Below, in pieces: positions 35,591-44,274 of a stretch of DNA of 64,000 nucleotides (position 1 is the stretch's first letter; each line of letters starts with the position of its first letter). The DNA is taken from positions 186,001-250,000 of the forward strand of contig NZ_VIGX01000002.1 of NCBI RefSeq assembly GCF_007858475.1, in the 5' to 3' direction. The translations under genes and the position numbers were made by a program. This DNA comes from Tsukamurella conjunctivitidis (GTDB lineage: Bacteria > Actinomycetota > Actinomycetes > Mycobacteriales > Mycobacteriaceae). The notes under the pieces are model-generated. The model did not search any database. It was not told the origin of the DNA and worked only from the letters and a program-made list of their open reading frames with translations.

Positions 35591-35830
35591 CTACGCCGTG
35601 GTGTTCTGGTTCAGCAAAGCAAAGACTTCCGATGCGCGGAAGCGACGATGCCCGCCGGGCGTGCGGACGGAGCCGAGGAGGCCCGCGCCGGCCCACCGGG
35701 TGACCGTTTTGGGGTTCACGTTGAACAGCGCAGCCACCTGGCCTGGGGTCATGAGGCGCTCGGGCTGACGGGGCGCAGCGGCCCGCGGGTCCGCTGCGCG
35801 CTGGGCGAGGTTCGAGTGTGCCGTGGTCAT
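35591..35830 (-). CDS. BldC-like MerR-type HTH regulator
   Basis: Small DNA-binding protein of 79 aa made of an unstructured ~25-residue N-terminus and a single winged HTH: LMTPGQVAALFNVNPKTVTR followed by WAGAGLLGSVRTPGGHRRFR. This is the BldC/MerR-superfamily domain without an effector domain. BldC proteins bind cooperatively to direct repeats; two CCGAGT copies about 20 nt apart (35854-35880) lie just upstream and may be autoregulatory. ATG at 35830 is 7 nt after CATACT, a possible leaderless start. Confidence 0.88.
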   Translation of the reverse strand: MTTAHSNLAQRAADPRAAAPRQPERLMTPGQVAALFNVNPKTVTRWAGAGLLGSVRTPGGHRRFRASEVFALLNQNTTA

Positions 35831-35915
35831 GATGCCCAGTATGCAGTGATTTGCCCGAGTACTCGAACCTCTATCCGAGTGTCAAGTATTGGTAAAGTCG
35901 CATTTCGGACGGGGG

Positions 35916-35921
35916 TAGGCT
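35916..35921 (+). promoter_or_regulatory. Leaderless-type -10 of the DUF4229 gene
   Basis: TAGGCT followed by 7 nt and the ATG at 35929. TAAAGT at 35893-35898 is an alternative upstream -10. Confidence 0.5.
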
Positions 35922-35928
35922 CGTCCCC

Positions 35929-36228
35929 ATGACCGATACGAGTACGGCTAAGCGGACGCTCGCACGCGACCTTGTTTTGTATACGGCGTTCCGCCTGGGG
36001 CTCGTCGTTGTCGTCTTCGGACTGCTCTACGGGATCGGCATGCTGTTCCTCGACGAGGTGCCGCCGATTCCGGTGTTCCTGTTCGCGCTCGTGATCTCGC
36101 TGCCGCTCTCGATGGTGCTCGGCAAGAAGCTGCGCACCCGGGTGAACGAGAGCGCCGCCGTGATCGACGATGCGCGCAAGGCGAAGCGGGACGACTTCCG
36201 GCAGCGGCTGCAGGGCGTGGACGAGTGA
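35929..36228 (+). CDS. DUF4229 family membrane protein
   Basis: Protein of 99 aa with two transmembrane helices ([19 protein letters not shown] and [18 protein letters not shown]) and a charged cytoplasmic tail ([20 protein letters not shown]). The pattern matches the actinobacterial DUF4229 group (Rv0531-like). No known function. Its stop overlaps the start of the cysteine desulfhydrase gene (GTGA), so the two are coupled, though the link may be structural only. Confidence 0.8.
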   Translation: MTDTSTAKRTLARDLVLYTAFRLGLVVVVFGLLYGIGMLFLDEVPPIPVFLFALVISLPLSMVLGKKLRTRVNESAAVIDDARKAKRDDFRQRLQGVDE

Positions 36229-37325
36229 CGACCATCGTCCACGACCGCTCGGCGGACCGGTCATGGGTCGACAACGCCGTCCGTCTCATCGAGGCCGACG
36301 CGCGCCGCAGCGCCGACACGCACCTGTTGCGCTTCCCGCTGGCGGGGTGGGCGCGGGACGCGGGGATCGACCTGTACCTCAAGGACGAGACCACCCACAT
36401 CACGGGCAGCCTGAAGCACCGTCTGGCCCGTTCCCTGTTCCTCTACTCCCTGTGCAACGGGTGGGTGCGCGAGGGCACCACGGTGATCGAGGCGTCCTCC
36501 GGCTCGACCGCGGTGTCCGAGGCCTACTTCGCGAAGCTGCTGGGCCTGCCCTTCGTCGCGGTGATGACGAAGTCCACCTCGGCGGCCAAGGTGGCGCTGA
36601 TCGAGCGCGAGGGCGGCACCTGCCACTTCGTCGACCGCGCCGACGAGGTGTACACCGAGGCCGCCCGGCTCGCCCACGAGCGCGGCGGTCACTACATGGA
36701 CCAGTTCACGCACGCCGAGCGGGCCACGGACTGGCGCGGCAACAACAACATCGCCGAGTCGATCTTCTCCCAGCTCTCGCTCGAGGAGCACCCGGAGCCG
36801 GCGTGGATCGTGGTCGGCGCGGGCACGGGCGGCACGTCGGCGACGATCGGCCGCTACATCCGGTATCGGCGGCACGCGACGCGGCTGTGCGTCGTCGACC
36901 CCGAGAACTCGAGCTTCCTCCCGGGCTTCGAGGCGGGCGACTGCTCGCTGGAGACGGGGCAGTCGTCGCGGATCGAGGGCATCGGCCGGCCGCGCGTGGA
37001 ACCCTCCTTCATCCCCGAGATCGTCGACCGGATGGTGGGCGTGCCCGACGCCGGCTCGATCGCGGCGGCGCGGATCGCCTCCGCGCTGCTCGGCCGCCGG
37101 GTGGGCGGCTCCACCGGCACCAATCTGTGGGGCTCCTTCGGCGTGATCGCCGAGATGGTCCGGGACGGGCGGTCCGGCAGCATCGTGACCCTCCTCGCCG
37201 ACGACGGTGACCGCTACCTCGACACCTACTTCGACGACGCGTGGGTGCAGTCGAAGGGCTTCGACCTCATCCCGCCCACGCTCACCGTCGAGCGCTTCCT
37301 CGCCGACGGGTCCTGGCGGGAGTAG
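36225..37325 (+). CDS. PLP-dependent cysteine synthase-family protein, Cds1-like cysteine desulfhydrase
   Basis: Fold-type II PLP enzyme of 366 aa. The Schiff-base Lys64 lies in [13 protein letters not shown], the substrate loop in [12 protein letters not shown], and the phosphate loop in [12 protein letters not shown]. The extended C-terminus and this motif set match M. tuberculosis Cds1 (Rv3684), which degrades L-cysteine to H2S, pyruvate and ammonia, rather than CysK/CysM. GTG at 36225 overlaps DUF4229. If correct, it is an endogenous H2S source relevant to the persulfide-type regulator at 55.7 kb. Cysteine synthase is the main alternative. Confidence 0.8.
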   Translation: MTTIVHDRSADRSWVDNAVRLIEADARRSADTHLLRFPLAGWARDAGIDLYLKDETTHITGSLKHRLARSLFLYSLCNGWVREGTTVIEASSGSTAVSEAYFAKLLGLPFVAVMTKSTSAAKVALIEREGGTCHFVDRADEVYTEAARLAHERGGHYMDQFTHAERATDWRGNNNIAESIFSQLSLEEHPEPAWIVVGAGTGGTSATIGRYIRYRRHATRLCVVDPENSSFLPGFEAGDCSLETGQSSRIEGIGRPRVEPSFIPEIVDRMVGVPDAGSIAAARIASALLGRRVGGSTGTNLWGSFGVIAEMVRDGRSGSIVTLLADDGDRYLDTYFDDAWVQSKGFDLIPPTLTVERFLADGSWRE

Positions 37326-37359
37326 GGACGACGGTCCGCCGCCCGCGGTCGACGGGAGG

Positions 37360-38298
37360 TCAGTCCGCGAATGCGACCCCGGTCATGCTCTCCGAGATCC
37401 GCCACATGCGACGGGCCTCCTCCTCGCTGCGGATCCTGCTGTACAGGGGCTGTTCGGCGGGCGGGCCCCCGAGGTGCATGAAGCCCTTGGGTCCGTACAA
37501 CCGGCCCGCCGCGTCCGGTGCCGTCGCGGCCAGGAGGGCGGGGAGGGCGGCGGTCTCCGCGGTACCGACCACGAGCCCCAGTGCCGACAACCGGCGGATG
37601 ACCCGCACCCCCAGCGTGTCACCGTCGCGGCCGATCTCCGGTCGCGCCGCCAGGAGGCTGGTCGGGGCGACGCCGGGGTGGGACAGGTTGCTGGTGATAC
37701 CCCAGCCCCGCTCCCGGCTCACCCGGTCCAGTTCGAGGCCGAACAGGCCGAAGGCGATCTTGGACTGGCTGTAGGCGCCGGAGCCGTTGTAGGACCGCTC
37801 CCAGTTCAGGTCGTCCCAGTTGATCGATCTCTCGTTGGCGGCGATGCTGATCTGCGACGTGACGCGGGCCCGCGACGCGCGGAGCAGCGGCAACAGGTGC
37901 GCGACCAACGCGACATGGCCGAGGTGGTTGGTCCCGAACTGGAGCTCGAAGCCGTCGACGGTCGTCTGCCGGGTGGGCGGGGTCATCACGCCGGCGTTGT
38001 TGATGAGCAGATCGATGGGGCGGCCGTCGTCGAGCAGCGTGCGGCCGAGCGCCGCCACGGATGCGAGGGACGACAGGTCGAGGGGGTGCGTGGAGACGGT
38101 CGCCGCCGGCGCCGCGGCGCCGATCGCGGCGACCGCCGCCTCGGCCTTCGCGGCGTTCCGCGCGGGCAGGACGACGTCCGCGCCGGCCGCGGCGAGGCGG
38201 CGCGCGATGCCGAGGCCGATGCCGTCGGTGCCGCCGGTCACGACGGCGCGCTTGCCGGTGAGATCGGGAAGGGGGAGGTCGATCGGTGCTCGGTTCAT
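37360..38298 (-). CDS. SDR family oxidoreductase
   Basis: Short-chain dehydrogenase/reductase of 312 aa. The NAD(P)-binding motif [15 protein letters not shown] starts at residue 21. LLINNAGVM and the catalytic YSQSK follow. The length and the [17 protein letters not shown] region resemble the retinol-dehydrogenase/protochlorophyllide-reductase-like group. The substrate is unknown. It diverges from an XRE/MmyB-type regulator whose gene begins 120 nt away; this pair is common in actinobacteria and the regulator very likely controls it. Confidence 0.87.
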   Translation of the reverse strand: MNRAPIDLPLPDLTGKRAVVTGGTDGIGLGIARRLAAAGADVVLPARNAAKAEAAVAAIGAAAPAATVSTHPLDLSSLASVAALGRTLLDDGRPIDLLINNAGVMTPPTRQTTVDGFELQFGTNHLGHVALVAHLLPLLRASRARVTSQISIAANERSINWDDLNWERSYNGSGAYSQSKIAFGLFGLELDRVSRERGWGITSNLSHPGVAPTSLLAARPEIGRDGDTLGVRVIRRLSALGLVVGTAETAALPALLAATAPDAAGRLYGPKGFMHLGGPPAEQPLYSRIRSEEEARRMWRISESMTGVAFAD

Positions 38299-38326
38299 GG
38301 CTGTCAGCCTCGCAGTGCTGCGGAAG

Positions 38327-38357
38327 CTCATCCAGGGACCGCCGATCCCCGGATGAG
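38327..38357. promoter_or_regulatory. Operator candidate between SDR and XRE regulator
   Basis: CTCATCC-N-GGG (38327-38337) mirrors CCC-N-GGATGAG (38347-38357) with a 9-nt centre. Position between the divergent genes suggests it is the regulator's binding site. Confidence 0.5.
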
Positions 38358-38417
38358 AGCGCCCAGCGCGCGTCGCGATCGGTCCGGCCCCAGTACCGTC
38401 GTCGGCAGGAGGTGCGG

Positions 38418-39257
38418 ATGATCGACCGGGAAGGGCTCGCGGAGTTCCTCCGCCGGCGGCGGGAGGCCCTGCAGCCGGAGGACGTGGGGCTCCCGCGGGG
38501 GCAGCGGCGGCGGACGCAGGGCCTGCGGCGGGAGGAGGTCGCGGCGCTGTGCCACATGTCGGTCGACTACTACACCCGGCTCGAACGGCAGCGCGGCCCG
38601 CACCCGTCGCCGCAGATGATCGCGGCCATCGCGCAGGGCCTGCACCTGAGCCTCGACGAGCGCGACCACCTCTTCCGGTTGGCGGGGCAACACGCGCCGC
38701 CCCGGGGCGCGACCGGCGATCACATCGGTCCGGGGTTGGCCCGCGTGCTGGATCGCCTGTCCGACACCCCGGCGGAGATCGTCACCGAGCTGGGGGAGAC
38801 CCTGCGGCAGACGCCGCTCTCGGTGGCCCTGACGGGCGACACCACGGGCTACACCGGCCCCGAGCGCAGCGTCGGATACCGGTGGTTCACCGACCCGGCG
38901 AGCCGCGCGATCCACCATCCGGATGACCACGCGTTCCTGTCATCGATGTTCGTCTCGGGCCTGCGCGGGGTGGCGGCGCTCCGCGGGCCCGGCTCCCGCG
39001 CGGCGGAGTACGCGGAGCTGCTGCTCGAGCGCAGCGCGGAGTTCGCGGCGCTGTGGGAGGCGCATCCGGTGGGGATCCGCCCGAACGCGGTGAAGCGCTT
39101 CATCCATCCGGAGGTGGGGGCGCTCGAGCTGGACTGCCAGCACCTCGTGGACCCGGAGCAGTCGCACCTGCTGCTCGTGTACACCGCGCAGCCCGGTTCG
39201 GAGAGTTACGAAAAGCTGCAGTTGCTCTCCGTCGTGGGTGCCGCGGCACGCGGCTGA
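38418..39257 (+). CDS. XRE-family regulator with MmyB-like ligand-binding domain
   Basis: Protein of 279 aa. Residues about 5-85 are an XRE HTH ([39 protein letters not shown]). Residues about 105-275 form the MmyB-like (MLTR) domain, a PAS-type fold found to bind fatty acids in other family members. ATG at 38418 has AGGAGG 5 nt upstream; a GTG at 38412 lies inside that Shine-Dalgarno and is rejected. It is divergent from the SDR gene and convergent with menA, whose stop is 1 nt away. Confidence 0.9.
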   Translation: MIDREGLAEFLRRRREALQPEDVGLPRGQRRRTQGLRREEVAALCHMSVDYYTRLERQRGPHPSPQMIAAIAQGLHLSLDERDHLFRLAGQHAPPRGATGDHIGPGLARVLDRLSDTPAEIVTELGETLRQTPLSVALTGDTTGYTGPERSVGYRWFTDPASRAIHHPDDHAFLSSMFVSGLRGVAALRGPGSRAAEYAELLLERSAEFAALWEAHPVGIRPNAVKRFIHPEVGALELDCQHLVDPEQSHLLLVYTAQPGSESYEKLQLLSVVGAAARG

Positions 39258-39258
39258 C

Positions 39259-40134
39259 TCACGCGCCCAGGAACAGGCCGATCGCGGCGCCGATGGACCA
39301 GACGAGCATGGCGAGGCCGGTCTGGGCGAGGGCGGGGATCAGGGCGGGGCCCTGGCCGCCGCGGCTCACCGGCAGCGCCGCGAGCACGGCGAGCGGGGCC
39401 GAGGCGAGCGACAGGAGCGCCCACGGGGTGGCGACGGCCGCGAGGGCCAGGCCCAGCACCGTCGGGACGGCGACGAGGACGGAGAACAGCACGCGGGTGC
39501 GCGCGTCGCCCAGCCGGACGGCGAGGGTGATCTTGCCGGACTCACGGTCGGTGGGGATGTCGCGCAGGTTGTTGGCGACGAGCACCGCCGAGCTGTACGA
39601 GCCCACGGCGCACGCCGCGAGCACGCCGGACGCGTCGATCCGCCCGGCCTGCACGAACTCGGTGCCGAGCACCGCGACCAGCCCGAAGAAGACGAAGACC
39701 GCGATCTCGCCGAAGCCGAGGTAGCCGTAGGGCTTCTTCCCGCCCGTGTAGAACCACGCCCCGGCCACGCACCCCAGCCCCACGAGGATCAGCCACGGCG
39801 CTGAGGTCAGCGACAGCACCACACCCGCGATCCCGCCGACCCCGAAGCACGCGAACGCCGCCCGCTTCACCGCCGCGGGCGAGGCGAGCCCCGACCCGAC
39901 GAGCCGCAGCGGGCCCACCCGGTCGTCGTCGGTGCCGCGGATACCGTCGGAGTAGTCGTTCGCGAAGTTCACGCCGAGGATCAGCGACAGCGAGACGACG
40001 AGCGCGAGCAGCGCCTTCCACCAGACCGCCTCGCCCAGGAACCCCGCCGCCCCCGTCCCCGCGATCACCGGGGCGATCGCGTTCGGGAGCGTGCGGGGGC
40101 GGGCCCCTTCGAGCCACTGCGCTGCGGTTGCCAT
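39259..40134 (-). CDS. menA: 1,4-dihydroxy-2-naphthoate polyprenyltransferase
   Basis: Integral membrane prenyltransferase of 291 aa with about eight helices. It joins 1,4-dihydroxy-2-naphthoate to a polyprenyl diphosphate to give demethylmenaquinone. The Asp-rich Mg2+ motif is in [20 protein letters not shown]; the N-terminal [16 protein letters not shown] is a MenA hallmark. Its substrates are supplied by MenB/thioesterase and by the polyprenyl synthase at 62.9 kb, and its product goes to MenG at 62.2 kb. It lies 20 nt downstream of the acyl-CoA dehydrogenase gene on the same strand. Confidence 0.94.
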   Translation of the reverse strand: MATAAQWLEGARPRTLPNAIAPVIAGTGAAGFLGEAVWWKALLALVVSLSLILGVNFANDYSDGIRGTDDDRVGPLRLVGSGLASPAAVKRAAFACFGVGGIAGVVLSLTSAPWLILVGLGCVAGAWFYTGGKKPYGYLGFGEIAVFVFFGLVAVLGTEFVQAGRIDASGVLAACAVGSYSSAVLVANNLRDIPTDRESGKITLAVRLGDARTRVLFSVLVAVPTVLGLALAAVATPWALLSLASAPLAVLAALPVSRGGQGPALIPALAQTGLAMLVWSIGAAIGLFLGA

Positions 40135-40154
40135 GCACCCAGCCTATGCAGTCG

Positions 40155-41948
40155 CTACAGGACGGAGGTGTCCAGGTCGAGCGTGGTGCGGTCGAGCTTC
40201 GCCAGCAGGTCGAACTCGGTGTGCGCCTTGGGCAGCTCGTAGACGAAGAAGTACTGCGTCGCCGCCCGCTTGCCGCGGTAGAAGGCGTCCTCGCGCGCGG
40301 CGCCGTCCTCGGCGTAGGTCGCGAGCGCCTGGTCGAGCCACAGCCACGCCACCACGACGTGGCCGAGGCCGTCGAGGTAGGAGGTCGCGTTCGCCAGCGA
40401 CAGCGCCGGATCCCCGGTACCGCCGAGCGCCATCGTGACCTCGACCGCGCGCTGCGACGCCGCCCGGAGCGCGGCGGCGTGCGGCGCCAGCTCCTCGTGC
40501 TTCTCGGCGCGGGCGGCGGTCGCCTCGATCCGGCCCAGCAGCGCGCCGAAGGACGCACCGCCGTGCTGCGGCACCTTGCGGCCCAGCAGGTCCAGGCCGT
40601 GGATCGCCTTGGCGCCCTCGTGGATCGCGTTGAGCCGGTTGTCCCGGTACAGCTGCTCGACGTTGTAGTCCCGCGTGTAGCCGTAGCCGCCGTGGATCTG
40701 GATGGCGTGGTCGTTGGCGCGCGTCGCCCACTCGCTCGGCCAGCTCTTGATGATCGGCGTGAGGAAGTCGAGCAGCTGGCCCGCCGCCGTGCGCTCCTCC
40801 TCCGTGGGCGCGGTGTGGGCGTCGTCGACGAGGCGCGCGCCGAACAGCGCGAGGGCGAACCCGCCCTCCACGTAGCTCTTCTGCGCCAGCAGCATCCGGC
40901 GCACGTCGGGGTGCTCGATGATCGGGACCTGCGGACCCGTCGGGGCCGTCACGGGGCGGCCCTGCACGCGGGTCTTGGCGTACTCCAGCGACTGCAGGTA
41001 GCCGGTGTAGCCGATCGCGGACGAGGCCAGGCCGACCGCCACGCGCGCCTCGTTCATCATCTGGAACATCTGTACGAGGCCGCGGTTCTCCGCGCCGACC
41101 AGGTAGCCCGTGGCGTTCTCGAGCGACAGCAGGCAGTTGGTGGTGCCCTTGTTGCCCATCTTGTGGTTCAGGCTCACGAGGTTCACGGCGTTGCGGTCCC
41201 CGACCGACTGATCGTCGTTCACCAGGTACTTCGGCACGATGAACAGCGAGATGCCCTTGACGCCGTCCGGCGCGCCGGGGACCTTCGCGAGCACCAGGTG
41301 CACGATGTTCTCGGTCATCTCGTGGTCGCCGCCGGTGATCCACATCTTGGTGCCGGTGATGGCGTAGCTGCCGTCCTCGCGGGGCTCGGCCCTGGCGCTG
41401 ATGTCGGCGAGCGCGGAGCCGGCGTCGGGCTCGGAGAGGCACATCGTGCCGGTGAACCGGCCCTCGATCATCGGCTCGAGGAACAGTCGCTTCTGCTCGT
41501 CGGTGCCGAAGGAGCGGATCACGTTGCCGTTGCCCAGCGTCAGGCCCGAGTAGACGGTGGTCGAGACATTGGCGGCCTGCATCCAGGCGAACGCCGCCTT
41601 GCTGATCAGTGAGGGGAGGCCGATGCCGCCCTCGTCGGCGGGCAGCTCGGCGAACGTGAAACCCGCCTCGTTGATCGCGTCGAGCCCGGCCTTGGTCTCG
41701 GGCAGCGTCTTCGCGGTGCCGTCGGGCTGGATCGTCGGCTCATTGGCGTCGGCGTCCTTGTAGTGGTTCGACAGCTTCTGCACCGCGATATCGGCGGCCA
41801 GGTCGAGCGCGGCGTCGAAGGTCTCCTTCGAGTGGTCCGCGAAGGCGTCGCGCTTGGTCAGCTCCTCCGCGTTCAGCCACTCGTAGAGCAGGAAGTCGAC
41901 GTCGCGGGGATTGAGCAGCGGGGTCTGCGCTGCGATGTTCTGCTTCAC
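40155..41948 (-). CDS. Acyl-CoA dehydrogenase, long form (FadE5-like)
   Basis: FAD enzyme of 597 aa with the extra C-terminal helical region of the FadE5/AcdA long subgroup. GTMCLSEPDAGSALADIS and TKMWITGGDHEMTENIVHLV line the flavin and substrate site; the catalytic Glu is in LNAIHEGAKAIHGLDLLGRK. It starts beta-oxidation of acyl-CoAs. GTG at 41948 has GGAG upstream. A dyad-rich promoter (41984-42005) precedes it, and a TAAGAT -10 (41981-41986, minus strand) partly overlaps that dyad. It separates menA from menE, an insertion relative to M. tuberculosis. Confidence 0.9.
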   Translation of the reverse strand: MKQNIAAQTPLLNPRDVDFLLYEWLNAEELTKRDAFADHSKETFDAALDLAADIAVQKLSNHYKDADANEPTIQPDGTAKTLPETKAGLDAINEAGFTFAELPADEGGIGLPSLISKAAFAWMQAANVSTTVYSGLTLGNGNVIRSFGTDEQKRLFLEPMIEGRFTGTMCLSEPDAGSALADISARAEPREDGSYAITGTKMWITGGDHEMTENIVHLVLAKVPGAPDGVKGISLFIVPKYLVNDDQSVGDRNAVNLVSLNHKMGNKGTTNCLLSLENATGYLVGAENRGLVQMFQMMNEARVAVGLASSAIGYTGYLQSLEYAKTRVQGRPVTAPTGPQVPIIEHPDVRRMLLAQKSYVEGGFALALFGARLVDDAHTAPTEEERTAAGQLLDFLTPIIKSWPSEWATRANDHAIQIHGGYGYTRDYNVEQLYRDNRLNAIHEGAKAIHGLDLLGRKVPQHGGASFGALLGRIEATAARAEKHEELAPHAAALRAASQRAVEVTMALGGTGDPALSLANATSYLDGLGHVVVAWLWLDQALATYAEDGAAREDAFYRGKRAATQYFFVYELPKAHTEFDLLAKLDRTTLDLDTSVL

Positions 41949-41983
41949 GGTTCTCCGATCCGGGCTGTTTCTGCGGAGCTATC

Positions 41984-42005
41984 TTACTCGGCGGTAACCT
42001 TACCG
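41984..42005. promoter_or_regulatory. Overlapping dyads at the fadE promoter
   Basis: TTAC-N6-GTAA (41984-41997) overlaps CGGTAA-CC-TTACCG (41992-42005). Both abut the minus-strand -10 TAAGAT. Overlapping palindromes at a fatty-acid degradation promoter suggest a TetR- or GntR-type repressor that is not encoded here. Confidence 0.5.
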
Positions 42006-42014
42006 GAGATTCCT

Positions 42015-43163
42015 TCAGTCGTGAATATTTGTGACCTGCGCCGCCAGCGCCCGGCGGTCGATCTTGCCCGGCCCGCGCCGCGGCAACTCGTCGACCAGGT
42101 ACAGCGCCCGCGGCGCCGCCGTCCGGTCCAACTCGGCCTCCACGGCCGCGCGCAGCAGCTCGACGGTGACCTCCGCGCCCGGGGCCGGAACGACCGCGGC
42201 CGCCACCCGCTGGCCGAGCCGCGGATCGGGCTGCGCGAAGACGGCGACCTCGGCCACGCCGGGTACCCGGGCGAGCACGGCCTCCACGACCTGCGGGAGC
42301 ACCGTCAGGCCGCCGGTCGAGATGGCCTCGTCGAGCCGGCCCGTGACGGCGAGGACGCCGTCGGTGAGCGTGCCCGCGTCGTCGGTGCGGAACCGGCCGG
42401 GCTCGGCGAAGGCGGGATGGTCGGGCAGGTTCCGGTAGCCGAGGGCCACCGTCGGGCCACCCAGGACGACACGGGATTCCGGACCGTCCAGGCGGATCCC
42501 GACGCCCGGGAGGGGCACACCGTCGTACACGCAGCCGCCGGCGGTCTCGCTCATGCCGTACGTGCGGACCATGCGGATGCCGGCGGCCAGGGCGGCCTCG
42601 CGGACCGGGGCGGGGCAGGCGGCGCCGCCGATGAGCACCCCGTCGAACCGGGCGAGTGCCTCCGTCGCCGCCGGATCGGCGAGGACCTTCACGAGCTGCG
42701 TCGGCACCAGGGAGACGTACCGGCGGTCCGCGGTCATCCGCGCGTGGACAGCGGCGAGGGCCGCGGGGTCGAAGCCCGCGCGCACGTCGAGCTGCGCCGG
42801 CGCGTGGCCGGCGGCGAGGGAGCGCAGCATGACCTGCACCCCCGCGACGTGGTGCGGCGGCATCGCGAGCAGCCACTGCCCGGGACCACCGAGCCGCTGG
42901 TGGGTCCCGGTGGCGCTGGCCTCGAGATTGGCGCGGGTGAGCATCGCGCCCTTCGGAGTGCCCGTCGTGCCGGACGTCGCGACGACGAGGGCCACGCGCT
43001 CGTCGATGGGGGTGCCCGCGGCGAGCGCGCCGGTGAGCCGCTCCGCCTCGCGCGGATCGTGCGCGGGCACGGGCAGCCACGCGGGCGCCGTGCCCTCCAG
43101 CAGGGCGGTCAGCTGCGGCAGGGCGGATGCGACGGTGTCGATCCGCAGCGGTTCGAGGTTCAC
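42015..43163 (-). CDS. menE: o-Succinylbenzoate-CoA ligase
   Basis: ANL-superfamily adenylating enzyme of 382 aa, short as in mycobacterial MenE because the N-terminal region is reduced. The ATP/phosphate loop is TSGTTGTPKGAML, then RTYGMSETAGG, GRFRTDDAG and the C-terminal lysine motif RRGPGKIDRRAL. It activates o-succinylbenzoate (MenC product) to its CoA ester for MenB. GTG at 43163 overlaps the upstream DUF3349 stop (GTGA). Synteny with Rv0542c supports MenE over a general acyl-CoA ligase. Confidence 0.92.
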   Translation of the reverse strand: MNLEPLRIDTVASALPQLTALLEGTAPAWLPVPAHDPREAERLTGALAAGTPIDERVALVVATSGTTGTPKGAMLTRANLEASATGTHQRLGGPGQWLLAMPPHHVAGVQVMLRSLAAGHAPAQLDVRAGFDPAALAAVHARMTADRRYVSLVPTQLVKVLADPAATEALARFDGVLIGGAACPAPVREAALAAGIRMVRTYGMSETAGGCVYDGVPLPGVGIRLDGPESRVVLGGPTVALGYRNLPDHPAFAEPGRFRTDDAGTLTDGVLAVTGRLDEAISTGGLTVLPQVVEAVLARVPGVAEVAVFAQPDPRLGQRVAAAVVPAPGAEVTVELLRAAVEAELDRTAAPRALYLVDELPRRGPGKIDRRALAAQVTNIHD

Positions 43164-43513
43164 TCGCCGTGCGATTTGGGACAGCCGTCGGGGTTGAGCG
43201 GTGCGTCGTCGAAGGGCCAGCCCTTGAGCTCGAGGCGCTCGCGGACGCGGGCGATGTCCTTCTCGAGCGGCATCTCGTGCGTGTGGCCGCTGATCGCGAC
43301 ACCCGCGTCGATGCGGGTGATCGGTTCGAGCCCCTCGGGCGAGAGGTGCGCGTCGTCGATCAGCTCGCGCGTGACCTCGCGGAGCTCCTCCTTGGTGAGC
43401 TGCCGGTCGAGCAGCGCGAGGAGCGGCTGGTAGTCGGTGCTGGGCACGCCGTCGGGATACCCGGCGCGCAGCCAATCGACGATCCTGGTCAGGAAGCCCG
43501 GATTTGAACTCAT
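43160..43513 (-). CDS. DUF3349 family protein (coupled to menE)
   Basis: Protein of 117 aa with the DUF3349 pattern: IVDWLRAGYPDGVPSTDY followed by LLALLDRQLTKEELREVTR and a C-terminal KGWPFDD. Rv0543c is the reference member; its role is unknown. Compared with the paralog at 43650-43961 it has a longer, His-containing loop (AGVAISGHTHEMP). ATG at 43513 has GGAGG upstream. Translational coupling to menE suggests co-regulation rather than a catalytic role. Confidence 0.85.
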   Translation of the reverse strand: MSSNPGFLTRIVDWLRAGYPDGVPSTDYQPLLALLDRQLTKEELREVTRELIDDAHLSPEGLEPITRIDAGVAISGHTHEMPLEKDIARVRERLELKGWPFDDAPLNPDGCPKSHGE

Positions 43514-43578
43514 GAAGACCCCACCTCCGTTGCGAGGGTGCGCCTCTGCGGGCGCGGTTGTGCCGCCGGTACGGGAAC

Positions 43579-43610
43579 GGCCCCCTATCCGGTCTCCAGG
43601 ATAGGGGGCC
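43579..43610. terminator. 12-bp hairpin terminator
   Basis: GGCCCCCTATCC (43579-43590) pairs perfectly with GGATAGGGGGCC (43599-43610) over an 8-nt loop. It ends the pitA operon on the minus strand and isolates DUF3349-menE. Confidence 0.85.
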
Positions 43611-43649
43611 GCACCCGGCTCGGGTGAGCGACAGCGAAGCGAACGTGTG

Positions 43650-43961
43650 TCAGTTGGCGAAACCGGTGAGCGGCCAGCCGCCCGCGGCCAGCTTGCTCGC
43701 GACGTGGCGCAGGTCCTCGTCGCTGGGCTCGGCCTGGGTCACCTTGGTGATCGCGGCCTCGATCTCGTCCTTGTGGACCTCGTCGGGGCGCTGGGCCAGG
43801 ATGCGGCCGATCACCGCGTCGACCTCGGTCTCCGACAGCTGCTTGGTGAGCAGGGCGAGCAGGGGGAAGTAGTCCTTCGGCGGCACGCCCTCGGGGTAAC
43901 CGGCACGCAGCCAGTCGAGGACCTGCTGGAGGACGCCGTCCTGGGTGTTCTCGGTGGTCAT
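43650..43961 (-). CDS. DUF3349 family protein (pitA operon copy)
   Basis: Protein of 103 aa with VLDWLRAGYPEGVPPKDYF, LLALLTKQLSETEVDAVIG and a C-terminal AGGWPLTG, the same fold as the 117-aa paralog. Function unknown. It starts 7 nt after the preceding membrane-protein gene and is the last gene of pitA-(membrane protein)-DUF3349. The presence of two copies on either side of a terminator points to local duplication. Confidence 0.85.
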   Translation of the reverse strand: MTTENTQDGVLQQVLDWLRAGYPEGVPPKDYFPLLALLTKQLSETEVDAVIGRILAQRPDEVHKDEIEAAITKVTQAEPSDEDLRHVASKLAAGGWPLTGFAN

Positions 43962-43968
43962 CTGGGGC

Positions 43969-44271
43969 CTACGCCTTCTTCTCGAACCACGGGTAGATGT
44001 TGTCGAAGGTGAGCTCGTACTTGAAGCCCGACGCGACGATCATCGCGATGCCGAGCACGACGGCGGCGATGACGATGACGAAGGCGATCGCGGCCAGCAC
44101 GTTGCCGAGGGGGTTCGGCTGGTGGACGGTGCCGTCCTCCTGCTCGTGGCCGTTGCCGATCGCGAGGCCGCGGACGCCGACGGCGAACAGGGCGGGCAGG
44201 CCGGCGCCGAGGACGAGGCCCACGAGGAGCACCTTCCAGACCGCGTTGAGGGCGAGGGAGATGGTTTCCAT
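43969..44271 (-). CDS. Small membrane protein downstream of pitA (Rv0544c-like)
   Basis: Protein of 100 aa with two long hydrophobic segments (AVWKVLLVGLVLGAGLPALF and NVLAAIAFVIVIAAVVLGIA), a polar loop with HEQEDGTVHQPNP, and a C-terminal FDNIYPWFEKKA. It starts 3 nt after the pitA stop. The same neighbour is found next to pitA in mycobacteria, so it may be an accessory subunit of the transporter. No motif proves this. Confidence 0.8.
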   Translation of the reverse strand: METISLALNAVWKVLLVGLVLGAGLPALFAVGVRGLAIGNGHEQEDGTVHQPNPLGNVLAAIAFVIVIAAVVLGIAMIVASGFKYELTFDNIYPWFEKKA

Positions 44272-44274
44272 GTC

